From Terrisporobacter glycolicus ATCC 14880 = DSM 1288 (lineage in GTDB: Bacteria; Bacillota; Clostridia; Peptostreptococcales; Peptostreptococcaceae), in the NCBI RefSeq assembly GCF_036812735.1, contig NZ_CP117523.1, positions 2,666,001 to 2,730,000 on the forward strand: DNA of 64,000 nucleotides. The letters are read 5' to 3'. How positions within the stretch are numbered: the stretch's first letter is position 1; each line of letters begins with the position of its first letter. Under the pieces are notes generated by a model. It was not told the origin of the DNA. It was given only the letters and a program-made list of their open reading frames with translations, and searched no databases. Made by a program: the position numbers and the translations under genes. Positions 18,038-26,404 of the stretch are shown piece after piece.

Positions 18038-19963
18038 ATGAGTAAAAAATTACCTAAAGAGGCCTATGGAGGTGTATCAGGGAAGGATTATGTGCCTTAT
18101 ATAACTGATAAATCCAATAAAGGCGCAAATATTCCAGTATTAATAATAGGAATAATACTTGCTACTGTATTTGCAGCATCTACTGCATATTCTGGCATGA
18201 AATCAGGTTTAACAGTAGCAGCAGGAATTCCTGGAGCAATTATTGGTTCCATGTTTGTAGGGGTTTTTGCAAAAGATAAGGGAATACTTGGCAAAAATAT
18301 TATACAAGGTATGTCTAGTGGTGGTGAATCTATAGCTAGTGGTTTAATTTTTGTATTGCCAGCAATTATTTTAATAGGAAGTGACCTTACTTTCTTTGAA
18401 GGTTTAACAACAGGTGTAGCAGGAAGTTTATTTGGTATAGGTTGTTCTTCTCTAGTTTACAATTACTTAATAATAGAGGAACATGGAAAACTTATGTATC
18501 CTGAATCTATGGCAATTTCTGAAACATTAGTAGCTTCACAGGGTGGTGGAGACGCTATAAAATATATGGGTATTGGTTTTGGAATAAGTGGTATCATAAA
18601 CGTTCTAACTGGTTCATTTTTAAATGTAATCAACAATGTTATGACTTATTTAGGTACTCCATTTTATAAGTGGAAGTTTTCTTTAGAAGTAAATCCACTT
18701 TTACTAGGTATTGGATTTATAGTTGGATTAGAGGTTTCATTAACTATGTTTGCTGGTTCTATACTATCAAACTTTGCAGTAGCTCCACTAATAGGTTACT
18801 TCTCAGATATGGCTCGTGAAGGAATGTTCATATGGAATGACCCTGCCGTTGCCATAAATACTATGGATGTAAATGCTATATCAGGCAGTTATGTAAAATA
18901 TATTGGTGCTGGTATGATGCTTTGTGGTGGTATAATTGGTGCTATAAAACTTATCCCAACTATAGTAGTTTCTATAAGAGAAACTTTAAACGCTAAAAAA
19001 GGTAATAATGAAGATGATAAAGGTAGTTCTTCTGAAATGTTAATATTAATAGGTGGTATAGTTGTTGGTTTAATTGCCGCTTATTTAATATCTCAAAGCA
19101 TTACAATGGCAGCTGTTGCTATTATAGTTTCATTCATATTATCATTTTTATTTGTTATAGTTTCTGGACGTTTAACAGGTACTATAGGAACATCAAATCT
19201 TCCTGTATCAGGTATGACTATTGCATCTTTAGTAATATTAACTCTTGTTTTCGTCATGTCTGGTTGGACAGGACTTGAAGATAACAAATCATTACTTTTA
19301 TTTGCTGGCTTTATGGTTACTGCCATATCTGTTGCTGGTGGATATAATCAATCTCAAAAGGTAACTTATATAATTGGTGGTAGTAAAAAAGAAATGCAAA
19401 ACAGCTTCGCACTAGCTTCTATAGTAGGTGTGGCTGTAGTTTGTGGAACAATAGTTGTACTTTCTAGCCAATTGGCAATTACAGGTGCTGACGCTCCTTT
19501 TGCATTACCTCAAGCTAACTTAATGTCTACATTAACATCAGGTATAATGTCTGGTAACTTGCCTTGGGTTATGGTTATTGCCGGTGTAGTTATGGCTTTA
19601 GTGTTGTTTATGTTAAATCTACCAATAATGACCGTTGCTATAGGGTTTTATTTACCAATCTCTACTACTTCAATCATATTAGTAGGAGCACTAGTTCGTT
19701 TATTTGTAGAAAAGACTGCTAAAAATGATTTGGAAAGAGAAGCTAAGGTTTCAAATGGTATAAGTTTATCTTCAGGCTTAGTTGCTGGTGGATCTATAAT
19801 AGGCTTAATAGGTATAATACTACAAGTATCTGGTATAATTACACCTAGAATCCCTACTGGATTTGCTGCATCAAATTCAATGGCATTGCTTCTACTAGTT
19901 ATTCTTGTTGTAGCAACAACTATTCCGATTGCATTTGCGAAGGTTAAACATAATGAAGACTAA
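18038..19963 (+). CDS. OPT-family oligopeptide transporter
   Basis: Large polytopic membrane protein of 641 residues with about 14-16 hydrophobic segments. The N-terminus PKEAYGGVSGKDYVPYI and the block GIPGAIIGSM, SGGESIASG and YPESMAISETLVASQ are typical of bacterial OPT peptide or metal-chelate transporters. A hydrophilic loop (KKGNNEDDKGSSSE) divides the protein near residue 325. The AAGGAAG site supports the ATG. Its last 11 bases overlap the start of a PqqD-like gene. Import of oligopeptides as carbon and nitrogen source is the likely role in a proteolytic anaerobe. Confidence 0.9.
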   Translation: MSKKLPKEAYGGVSGKDYVPYITDKSNKGANIPVLIIGIILATVFAASTAYSGMKSGLTVAAGIPGAIIGSMFVGVFAKDKGILGKNIIQGMSSGGESIASGLIFVLPAIILIGSDLTFFEGLTTGVAGSLFGIGCSSLVYNYLIIEEHGKLMYPESMAISETLVASQGGGDAIKYMGIGFGISGIINVLTGSFLNVINNVMTYLGTPFYKWKFSLEVNPLLLGIGFIVGLEVSLTMFAGSILSNFAVAPLIGYFSDMAREGMFIWNDPAVAINTMDVNAISGSYVKYIGAGMMLCGGIIGAIKLIPTIVVSIRETLNAKKGNNEDDKGSSSEMLILIGGIVVGLIAAYLISQSITMAAVAIIVSFILSFLFVIVSGRLTGTIGTSNLPVSGMTIASLVILTLVFVMSGWTGLEDNKSLLLFAGFMVTAISVAGGYNQSQKVTYIIGGSKKEMQNSFALASIVGVAVVCGTIVVLSSQLAITGADAPFALPQANLMSTLTSGIMSGNLPWVMVIAGVVMALVLFMLNLPIMTVAIGFYLPISTTSIILVGALVRLFVEKTAKNDLEREAKVSNGISLSSGLVAGGSIIGLIGIILQVSGIITPRIPTGFAASNSMALLLLVILVVATTIPIAFAKVKHNED

Positions 19964-20297
19964 TGAAGAAATTTTAAATTTAAGATTTAAAATTTGTGAA
20001 AATGTGGAGTATTTTATAGACGATAATGGAATGGTTACTTTGCTTGAAAAACAAGACCATAAAATACAAAATATTTTAAGAAAGTTAAAATTTAAAATAC
20101 CTATGTATAAAAAAATTGAACTTGATGAATATTGTAGCTCAGTCTTTATCATGCTAAATGGTAAAAATACTGTAGAAGAAGTAGGAGAAAATTTAGAATT
20201 AAAGTATGGTGAAAAAATTCATCCTTTATATGAAAGATTATTACTTTTTATAAACCATATATATACAGACTGCAAATATATTGAAATAATTAATTAA
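19953..20297 (+). CDS. PqqD-like protein overlapping the OPT gene
   Basis: Cytoplasmic protein of 114 residues. The C-terminal two-thirds fits the PqqD fold: ELDEYCSSVFIMLNGKNTVEEVGENLELKYG followed by ERLLLFINHIYTDCKYIEI. PqqD domains bind leader peptides for radical SAM or other RiPP-modifying enzymes. Here no precursor or modifying enzyme is adjacent; the gene overlaps the OPT transporter by 11 bases and is probably co-translated with it. I chose the ATG at 19953 because AAGG lies in place and upstream ATGs fall deeper in the transporter. A role in peptide delivery or transport control is possible. Confidence 0.72.
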   Translation: MKTNEEILNLRFKICENVEYFIDDNGMVTLLEKQDHKIQNILRKLKFKIPMYKKIELDEYCSSVFIMLNGKNTVEEVGENLELKYGEKIHPLYERLLLFINHIYTDCKYIEIIN

Positions 20298-20305
20298 AAT
20301 TAAAA

Positions 20306-20338
20306 ACTATACTGACTAATTCGTCAGTATAGTTTTTC
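20306..20338. terminator. Bidirectional terminator between PqqD-like and CPBP genes
   Basis: Stem AAACTATACTGAC with GTCAGTATAGTTT and a TAATTC loop. It also encodes the last residues of the CPBP gene on the minus strand. Confidence 0.85.
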
Positions 20339-21116
20339 TTCTATTTTTTCTTTTTTCTTCAACTATAACAACAACCCATAGTATTATGGCCATAAAAATA
20401 TTCATGATATTGCATATACCAGCTGCTATAGATATTTCAAATTGTAAACTTTGAGATGCGATCAATATGAAATTCCAAATAGAGTGAAAAATAATTAAAG
20501 GCCATATATTTTTCATCTTCATTGCAAGACCAACAAAGGCAAAACCTAATAAAGATGAATAAAATACTGTGACAAGGGCCTCAAATAAAGAGTTGCCCAT
20601 TACTATAGTTGTTATATGTACTATGGAAAAACCTAAACTACTTATTATCATAGCCATTATATAAGATTTTTCACTTTTAAAGGAGTTCAATATTATACCT
20701 CTAAAAATAACTTCCTCACAAAAACCCGCCATAGCTGTACCTGTAAATATAATTATTATCATTAGATAAATTGATCTATCATAAGTTGATATATGTTTAC
20801 TTAATTCAGTTATAAATTTACCTATGATAAATATTAAAACTATTAAATATGGTACAAACCATATAAAACTTTTTAAGTTTTTTGATGAAAGATATATATC
20901 TTCCCAATTATAATATTTCTTTATAAAATATATAATAAATACTGTTGGTGGTATTTGAATTATGAATTTATAAATAATATTGTTCAAGTTCATATTCATT
21001 GTACCTAGCACATTTTCTCCTAATATATTGGATACAACATTTCCTATTAAAATTCCAATGCCCATGGTTATTAAATATCCCATTAATACTAAAATACCAG
21101 CTTTCTTTTTACTCAT
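20316..21116 (-). CDS. CPBP-family intramembrane protease
   Basis: Membrane protein of 266 residues with about eight hydrophobic segments. The CPBP (CAAX protease/Abi) motifs are present: EEVIFRG with the paired Glu and the Arg, His in FSIVHIT, and FHSIWNF with the third-motif His and Asn. Members cleave prenylated proteins in eukaryotes; bacterial ones often act in peptide-pheromone or bacteriocin self-immunity, or have unknown substrates. The ribosome-binding site (GAGGGCG) is weak. It stands alone between two oppositely oriented genes. A second CPBP domain occurs in this window fused to an ABC permease. Confidence 0.85.
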   Translation of the reverse strand: MSKKKAGILVLMGYLITMGIGILIGNVVSNILGENVLGTMNMNLNNIIYKFIIQIPPTVFIIYFIKKYYNWEDIYLSSKNLKSFIWFVPYLIVLIFIIGKFITELSKHISTYDRSIYLMIIIIFTGTAMAGFCEEVIFRGIILNSFKSEKSYIMAMIISSLGFSIVHITTIVMGNSLFEALVTVFYSSLLGFAFVGLAMKMKNIWPLIIFHSIWNFILIASQSLQFEISIAAGICNIMNIFMAIILWVVVIVEEKRKNRRKTILTN

Positions 21117-21228
21117 AAAATCGCCCTCTTATTTTTTATTTTTATTATAACTTAATAATTTGTATACTGTAAAATAAGTTTTTTTCTTCAATATCTCACT
21201 TTTAATAATAATTCAAATTAAAATTAGT

Positions 21229-21257
21229 TTGATATATTAATAGTAATTGGATAAAAT
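21229..21257 (+). promoter_or_regulatory. Sigma-A promoter of the HesB-like selenoprotein gene
   Basis: TTGATA and TAAAAT boxes separated by 17 bases, about 45 bases upstream of the start codon. A close fit to the housekeeping consensus supports expression of the gene. Confidence 0.65.
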
Positions 21258-21301
21258 AATTTTATCAATAATAATATTATTAATAATAAAAGGAGATTAT
21301 A

Positions 21302-21646
21302 ATGATAATAAACATAACTGATTTGGCAAAAGCCTCTCTTGATGAGATGTTTAAAAACTACGAAACTGATAAATTATATAATAAAAAATATATTCGTATT
21401 TATTTGAAAGAAATTGCATGACATGGACCTGTCTTTAATGTAGCTCAGGATGAGCCTACTTCAGATGATAATATATATGTTGTGGACAATAGATATCATG
21501 TAATTATCAATAATGATTTGTCTTCTAAGTTTTCTATAGTAAATATCTTTTATAAATCAACAAGAAGTTATGGTGACTTTTTTATCTCTACTGATTTAGA
21601 ATGGAAAGATGAATATCATTACTGTAATTGGAGCAAGCCTTGGTAA
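21302..21646 (+). CDS. HesB-like selenoprotein (in-frame UGA read as selenocysteine)
   Basis: Gene of 114 codons that runs MIINITDLAKASLDEM to HYCNWSKPW with one in-frame TGA at codon 40 (21419-21421). The surrounding sequence, IRIYLKEIA-U-HGPVFNVAQDEP, lines up with the first conserved Cys of IscA/HesB proteins, typically followed by GPSFGLALDEP. The TGA therefore replaces a catalytic or ligand Cys. A hairpin with GG in its loop lies 18 bases downstream, as bacterial SECIS elements require. AAAGGAG and a good promoter precede the ATG, and the frame after TGA shows no other damage. HesB-like selenoproteins are a known family. Iron-sulfur or redox chemistry is likely. Without SelA/B/C/D the product would be a 39-residue stub. 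Confidence 0.85.
21440..21459 (+). promoter_or_regulatory. Candidate bacterial SECIS hairpin
   Basis: GTAG-CTC pairs with GAG-CTAC (one bulged C) around the 5-base loop AGGAT. The loop GG lies about 26 bases after the UGA, inside the 16-37 base window known for bacterial SECIS elements, and loop guanosines are the SelB contact. Confidence 0.7.
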
Positions 21647-21657
21647 AATTATCCCCT

Positions 21658-21686
21658 AAAAAAGGAGGTCCCCTGTTAACCTCCTT
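21658..21686 (-). terminator. Terminator of the DUF116 gene
   Basis: Stem AAGGAGGT / ACCTCCTT followed by a U-run on the minus strand. It overlaps the stop codon and may also stop transcripts of the selenoprotein gene. Confidence 0.75.
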
Positions 21687-22836
21687 AAATATTGAAATTA
21701 TATAAGCCTAATGTATTTAGCAATTTTTCTTTATTAATGTCCGTTATTATTCCACTTTCATGCCAGTGACATTTACATCCACAATAATCTAAAAATACAC
21801 ATTGAGGAACAAATCCTAAACTTTTTGCTTTAAGTCCACCTGATATTAAGTTAAGAACACAGGCCACACCAATTATTCCTATATCTCCATATTGAAACTT
21901 TCTTTTAACATTAATATCTGATTCATGAGGGATTATATAAACTTTAAAATTGTAATCTTCACCTAACTTATCATATCTATTTATATTGCATGATTTTGTA
22001 CAATGAGCACATTTATATCCATCTTCAGTTTTTATTGCTTTACAATAATTTATATTTTGAGCTTTCATACATGATGGAAGCAATAATCTTTTTTCTTTTG
22101 ACTTAATAAATAACTCCTTATAGGATTTATTCATTATTTCTGCTCCTACCATGTTTAGATGATATTCTACTTCTTTCCTTCTACATGTAATATAGTCTTC
22201 CCTGTATTTATATTTTTCTTCTGCTAAAATTAAAAATTTATCCACATTTTCTGTATAAGGACCTAATTCTATTTTACCTTTATTCTCAAATATATACTCT
22301 ATTTCTAGAGACGCTAAAATTATTTTCTTAGCTTCATATTCTCCTCTAGTCGTGAAATATTTTTCCCATGATTCTAACCTTTTAACCTCTTCCTTAAAAT
22401 CACCAACTGCATTTAAATAACCAATTAACTTGCTAAAATTATTTATATTAAGTTCAATTTGTTTATTATCTTCTATGTTCAGAAAATATGTTTCCATTAT
22501 GCCTCTCTTTTTATCAACACTATTCTTTATAATCTCATATTTTCTTAAGTAAGATAAAATTATTAGAATTTTTTTAGGTATTCTTTGAAGATTTACTGCT
22601 CTATTTATATAATTTTTCCATAAAACTCCTAACATTAATATTTCCAAATAATATTCTGAATTTGTCCTTATATCTTCTATATGATTTTTTTCTAAAAAGT
22701 TAATAAAATCTTTTACATACTTTTCACAAGTATAAGATATATTTTTTTCAACATCCAATGTAAAACTTGATAATTTTTTATAAAACAAATTTGAATTATA
22801 ATTTTCTTTACACAAAGAATATGTTATTTCTTTCAT
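21685..22836 (-). CDS. DUF116-domain protein, cysteine rich
   Basis: Protein of 383 residues with two parts. The first 230 residues are helical and not recognised. The second part is a DUF116 domain: LLLPSCMKAQNINYC, KCAHCTKSCNIN, then GIIGVACVLNLISGGLKAKSLGFVPQCVFLDYCGCKCHWHE. The ten or more conserved Cys, together with CHWHE, suggest metal or iron-sulfur cluster binding. No enzymatic role has been assigned to the family to my knowledge. It is convergent with the HesB-like selenoprotein gene, not in an operon with it. AAAGGAAGG precedes the ATG at a slightly long spacing. Confidence 0.82.
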   Translation of the reverse strand: MKEITYSLCKENYNSNLFYKKLSSFTLDVEKNISYTCEKYVKDFINFLEKNHIEDIRTNSEYYLEILMLGVLWKNYINRAVNLQRIPKKILIILSYLRKYEIIKNSVDKKRGIMETYFLNIEDNKQIELNINNFSKLIGYLNAVGDFKEEVKRLESWEKYFTTRGEYEAKKIILASLEIEYIFENKGKIELGPYTENVDKFLILAEEKYKYREDYITCRRKEVEYHLNMVGAEIMNKSYKELFIKSKEKRLLLPSCMKAQNINYCKAIKTEDGYKCAHCTKSCNINRYDKLGEDYNFKVYIIPHESDINVKRKFQYGDIGIIGVACVLNLISGGLKAKSLGFVPQCVFLDYCGCKCHWHESGIITDINKEKLLNTLGLYNFNI

Positions 22837-22970
22837 ATGTGATTTTACCTTCCTTTTTCTATTTATTATAAAATTCCATATAGTAAATAAAACTTCCTTT
22901 TAAAAATATTATTCTTTAGTATAATCATAGTAATGTTCTTATTCTTTTATGCAAGGCTTTAATTTAAATA

Positions 22971-23012
22971 AAAAACTCATGAAATTACATTACTAATTCC
23001 ATGAGTTTTTTA
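22971..23012 (-). terminator. Terminator of the transaldolase gene
   Basis: Stem AAAAACTCATG(G)AATTA with its complement and a U-run on the minus strand, 2 bases past the stop codon. Confidence 0.8.
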
Positions 23013-23013
23013 T

Positions 23014-23664
23014 TTATTTATTTCCGAAAGCATCTTCCCAGTCTTTTTTAAACTTTTCAATTCCTTGATCTGTTAAAGGATGATTTAACATTTGGTATAC
23101 TAACTTGGCTGGTACTGTTGCTATATGAGCTCCAGCTAATGCTGCATCAGTAACATGAACTGGATGTCTAACACTTGCAGCTATTATTTCTGTTTCTATT
23201 CCATGTATATCAAACATTTCTGCCACAGTTCTTACTAAATCCATTCCATTAGTTGATATATCGTCTAATCTACCTAAGAACGGTGATACATAAGTTGCTC
23301 CAGCTCTTGCAGCAAGTAGTGCTTGGTTTGCTGAGAATATTAAAGTGACATTAGTTTTTATTCCCTTTGCAGCTAATACTTTTACAGCTTTTAGCCCTTG
23401 TGCAGTCATTGGTATTTTAACAACCATATTTTTGTGGATTTTTACTATTTCCATTGCTTCTTCTATCATACCTTCAGCATCATCACTATTTACTTCTCCA
23501 CTTATCGGTCCATCAACTATTGAAGCAATTTCTCTAACTACTTCTGTAAAATCTCTTCCTTCTTTTGCTATTAAAGATGGGTTTGTAGTTACACCACATA
23601 TTACACCCATATCATTAACTTTTTTAATATCTTCCACATTTGCTGTGTCTAAAAATAACTTCAT
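23014..23664 (-). CDS. Transaldolase / fructose-6-phosphate aldolase family protein (TalC-like)
   Basis: Short transaldolase of 216 residues of the TalC/FSA type. It moves a dihydroxyacetone unit between sugar phosphates in the pentose phosphate pathway, or cleaves fructose 6-phosphate. The Schiff-base Lys is Lys83 in VVKIPMT. The N-terminal [15 protein letters not shown], the block [13 protein letters not shown] and [12 protein letters not shown] are highly conserved. Whether it is a transaldolase or an aldolase cannot be told from sequence length alone. AAAGGAG precedes the ATG. It stands alone downstream of the VanW gene on the same strand. Confidence 0.93.
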   Translation of the reverse strand: MKLFLDTANVEDIKKVNDMGVICGVTTNPSLIAKEGRDFTEVVREIASIVDGPISGEVNSDDAEGMIEEAMEIVKIHKNMVVKIPMTAQGLKAVKVLAAKGIKTNVTLIFSANQALLAARAGATYVSPFLGRLDDISTNGMDLVRTVAEMFDIHGIETEIIAASVRHPVHVTDAALAGAHIATVPAKLVYQMLNHPLTDQGIEKFKKDWEDAFGNK

Positions 23665-23727
23665 TTTTATAATCTCCTTTGCTCGCTTTTCTTTTGTATG
23701 TAGGTTATTTTTGAAAATTAATATATT

Positions 23728-25200
23728 CTATCTATAAATACTTGTGTCAATATATTTTTTATATATTAATTCTCCCTTATTATTATACCCATAAAGATAA
23801 GTATTTGCCACATTTCCTTTCACAAAACTTACAGGAGTATATTTTTTCCCATCCAAAACACTTTTATTTGACCAAAATTCTACTGTAATTTGTCCTCCAA
23901 CTGTATAGGCATGAATATAAATTGGATAATTATAAGGATTTTTGAATCTTAAGTTTTTACTTCCTGTTGCTAATGTGGCATCTAATCCTCGTTGTACATA
24001 GGCTACAGATTTTGAGTGATTGTATCTTTCTGTTGGTAGAATTCCTGCTTTTAATTGTGTATTATACAATGTTGTAGAAACTTGACAAACTCCTCCTCCT
24101 GGGGCATCCTTATGAGTTCCATTTATTATAACTGGTGCCATGTAATAACCATTACTAAGGTCTACAGGGCTAACTTTGTCTTCGTATGAAAACTCTTCTC
24201 CAGGCATTAATAATGTTTGATCAATTTTTCTTGCTGCATTAGCTATATTCAGTCCCCTATTGTAGCCTGTTCCTCCAAAGTATGTCGTTGCAGAAGAAAT
24301 CTTATAGTCTACACCTTCAAGATCTTTATTATCTATTTTAGGTTTGATTTGTTTATATTCTTCTTTAATAATTATATTACTTTTTCCCACTTCATTACTA
24401 TTTATTTTTTCTATTATTTTATTTATTAAATTTTTATCATTAATACTTTTACCATTTTCACCTTCTATTATATTTAATTTATCCCCATTCATCTCAAGTG
24501 TTGGTTCAATAGGCGATACATGAGTATCGTCATAAATTTGATTAACTTCTTCCTCTAAAGCTTCTTTATTAATTTTAATATCAAAGTTATAATTTCTTTT
24601 CACGCTTAAATATATTAAGCCAAATTGTTCTAAAAATGTTTTATCTTTACCATAACTCATTATTTCATTTTCAACTTTTTTTACATCTAATTTATCAATT
24701 ATATTGGATACTAAAATTTCATAGTCTTTATCTTCTAATTTTATAATTATTTTATTCTTATTAATATCATTTGCCAAAGTATTTACCTTTGTCTTTAATT
24801 GTTTTTCATTTAGTTTTGAAACATCTTCTTCATACAATGTTATATCTGGGTAGACTCGATAGTCATATCTTTTAGAACCAAAATACATTATTGTAATCAT
24901 TACAATAAAACATGCGATTCCAATATAAATCTTCTTTTTATTTTTTACATTTTTTTTTGTGTGTTCTTTTTCCTCTATTATTTCTCCTTTAATACTTTCT
25001 AACTCTTCACTATTTACATATTCTTTATTATTAAAACCTTCATCTTCTTTATAATCATGTTCTTCAGTTTTTTCTTCATCGGTGATTTCTGTTTTATTAT
25101 TAATATCTAACTTGTTCTCATCCAAGTTTTCTTCTTTTTCCTGCTTTGCCTTTTGGCGTGCTTTTCTTATAATATCATTATTATCATCGTTTCTCTCCAC
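23728..25200 (-). CDS. VanW-family membrane-anchored protein
   Basis: Protein of 490 residues. A cytoplasmic, very acidic and charged tail (1-85) is followed by one membrane segment (IYIGIACFIVMITIMYFGS, about 90-108). A YoaR-type putative peptidoglycan-binding region (about 130-300) and a C-terminal VanW domain lie outside the cell. The VanW block runs from YKISSATTYFGG through NRGLNIANAARK and PGGGVCQVSTTLYN. VanW is named from glycopeptide resistance clusters, but no van genes are nearby, so general cell-wall work is more likely. The start is GTG with a 9-G homopolymer as ribosome-binding site 6 bases upstream. Confidence 0.88.
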   Translation of the reverse strand: MERNDDNNDIIRKARQKAKQEKEENLDENKLDINNKTEITDEEKTEEHDYKEDEGFNNKEYVNSEELESIKGEIIEEKEHTKKNVKNKKKIYIGIACFIVMITIMYFGSKRYDYRVYPDITLYEEDVSKLNEKQLKTKVNTLANDINKNKIIIKLEDKDYEILVSNIIDKLDVKKVENEIMSYGKDKTFLEQFGLIYLSVKRNYNFDIKINKEALEEEVNQIYDDTHVSPIEPTLEMNGDKLNIIEGENGKSINDKNLINKIIEKINSNEVGKSNIIIKEEYKQIKPKIDNKDLEGVDYKISSATTYFGGTGYNRGLNIANAARKIDQTLLMPGEEFSYEDKVSPVDLSNGYYMAPVIINGTHKDAPGGGVCQVSTTLYNTQLKAGILPTERYNHSKSVAYVQRGLDATLATGSKNLRFKNPYNYPIYIHAYTVGGQITVEFWSNKSVLDGKKYTPVSFVKGNVANTYLYGYNNKGELIYKKYIDTSIYR

Positions 25201-25206
25201 AGTACA

Positions 25207-25215
25207 CCCCCCCCC
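25207..25215 (-). promoter_or_regulatory. Homopolymeric G9 ribosome-binding site of the VanW gene
   Basis: The mRNA reads AA followed by nine G, then UGUACU and GUG. It can pair with the anti-Shine-Dalgarno end through G-C and G-U pairs. Such tracts slip readily, so spacing or strength could vary between cells. Confidence 0.7.
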
Positions 25216-25369
25216 TTGATTTCACCACTAGTAAATTGTATTAATAAACTTAAACTTTATTCATTTAAAAAAATTTCATTTTCGTAATCAATTATTATAT
25301 ACAAATTTGTATATAATAAAGATTTATGTTAATATAACTAGATATAAATCATAAGAAAAAGGTGATGAA

Positions 25370-26317
25370 ATGACAAAGTTCAAATATGCTTTTGATGACA
25401 ATAAAAGATATCATACTTGGAATTACTATCTTAGAAATACATTTGGTGAAAAAATATTTAAGGTTTCTATAAATGCAGGATTCACTTGCCCAAATATAGA
25501 TGGAAAAGTAGCTTATGGCGGATGTACCTACTGCTCCAAAGAAGGTTCTGGAGATTTTGCTGGTAATCCAAAAGATGATTTGATAAAACAGTTTAAAGAA
25601 ATTAAAGAGATGATGCTAAAAAAATGGCCAAGCGCTAAGTATATTGGATATTTCCAGGCTTATACAAATACTTATGCTCCTTTAGAGGTTTTAAAGGAAA
25701 AATATGAAACTATCTTAGAGCAAGATGATGTAGTAGGTCTTTCTATTTCTACTCGTCCAGACTGTTTAGAAGATGATGTAGTTGAATATTTAAGTGAGCT
25801 AAATAAAAGAACTAATCTATGGATAGAGTTAGGTCTTCAAACTATTCATGACCCAACTTCAAAAATTATAAATAGAGGCCACGATTATAAGACTTTTGTA
25901 GAAGGTGTAAAAAAGTTAAAAGCTAAGAATATAAAAACTGTAGTTCATATTATTAATGGTCTTCCTGGAGAGGATTATAATATGATGATGGAAACAGCTA
26001 AAGCTGTGGCTGATTTAAATGTTCATGGAGTAAAGATTCATTTACTTCATGTTATAAAGGGTACTCCAATGGCAAAGATGTTAGAAAAGAATATGATGAC
26101 TTTAATGACACAAGAAGATTATGTAAATCTAGTTTGTGATCAGTTAGAAATTCTTCCACCTGAAATGGTAATCCATAGACTAACAGGTGATGGGAAAAAA
26201 GAAGATTTAGTGGGTCCTCTTTGGTCTTTGAAAAAGTGGGAAGTACTAAATGCCATTGATGATACTCTAAAATCAAGAGATTCTTATCAAGGTATAAAGT
26301 ACTCATCTTCAAAATAA
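25370..26317 (+). CDS. Radical SAM protein, TIGR01212/YhcC family
   Basis: Radical SAM enzyme of 315 residues. The cluster motif is CPNIDGKVAYGGCTYC, with Cys40, Cys52 and Cys55 (CX11CX2C), the unusual spacing of the YhcC/TIGR01212 family. Other family blocks are SISTRPDCLEDDVVEYL, LWIELGLQTIHD and VHIINGLPGED. The TIM-barrel core is complete, and there is no membrane segment. The substrate of the family is not established to my knowledge; distant relatives act on tRNA or heme pathways. AAGGTGATG precedes the ATG. It is monocistronic, with a terminator 15 bases downstream. Confidence 0.9.
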   Translation: MTKFKYAFDDNKRYHTWNYYLRNTFGEKIFKVSINAGFTCPNIDGKVAYGGCTYCSKEGSGDFAGNPKDDLIKQFKEIKEMMLKKWPSAKYIGYFQAYTNTYAPLEVLKEKYETILEQDDVVGLSISTRPDCLEDDVVEYLSELNKRTNLWIELGLQTIHDPTSKIINRGHDYKTFVEGVKKLKAKNIKTVVHIINGLPGEDYNMMMETAKAVADLNVHGVKIHLLHVIKGTPMAKMLEKNMMTLMTQEDYVNLVCDQLEILPPEMVIHRLTGDGKKEDLVGPLWSLKKWEVLNAIDDTLKSRDSYQGIKYSSSK

Positions 26318-26331
26318 TAAATTTTCACATT

Positions 26332-26371
26332 AAAAAAGTCCTTCGTAAAATTATTTCCGAAGGACTTTTTT
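26332..26371. terminator. Bidirectional terminator between radical SAM and DMT genes
   Basis: Stem AAAAAAGTCCTTCG with CGAAGGACTTTTTT, between two convergent genes. Confidence 0.85.
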
Positions 26372-26404
26372 ATAATTTATAATTATAAATTTTAAAGGGC
26401 GATG

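Noticed and set aside
21302-21421. A 39-codon gene ending at TGA, or a simple pseudogene
   Set aside because: The frame after TGA is intact and homologous in pattern to HesB, and a SECIS-like hairpin is present.
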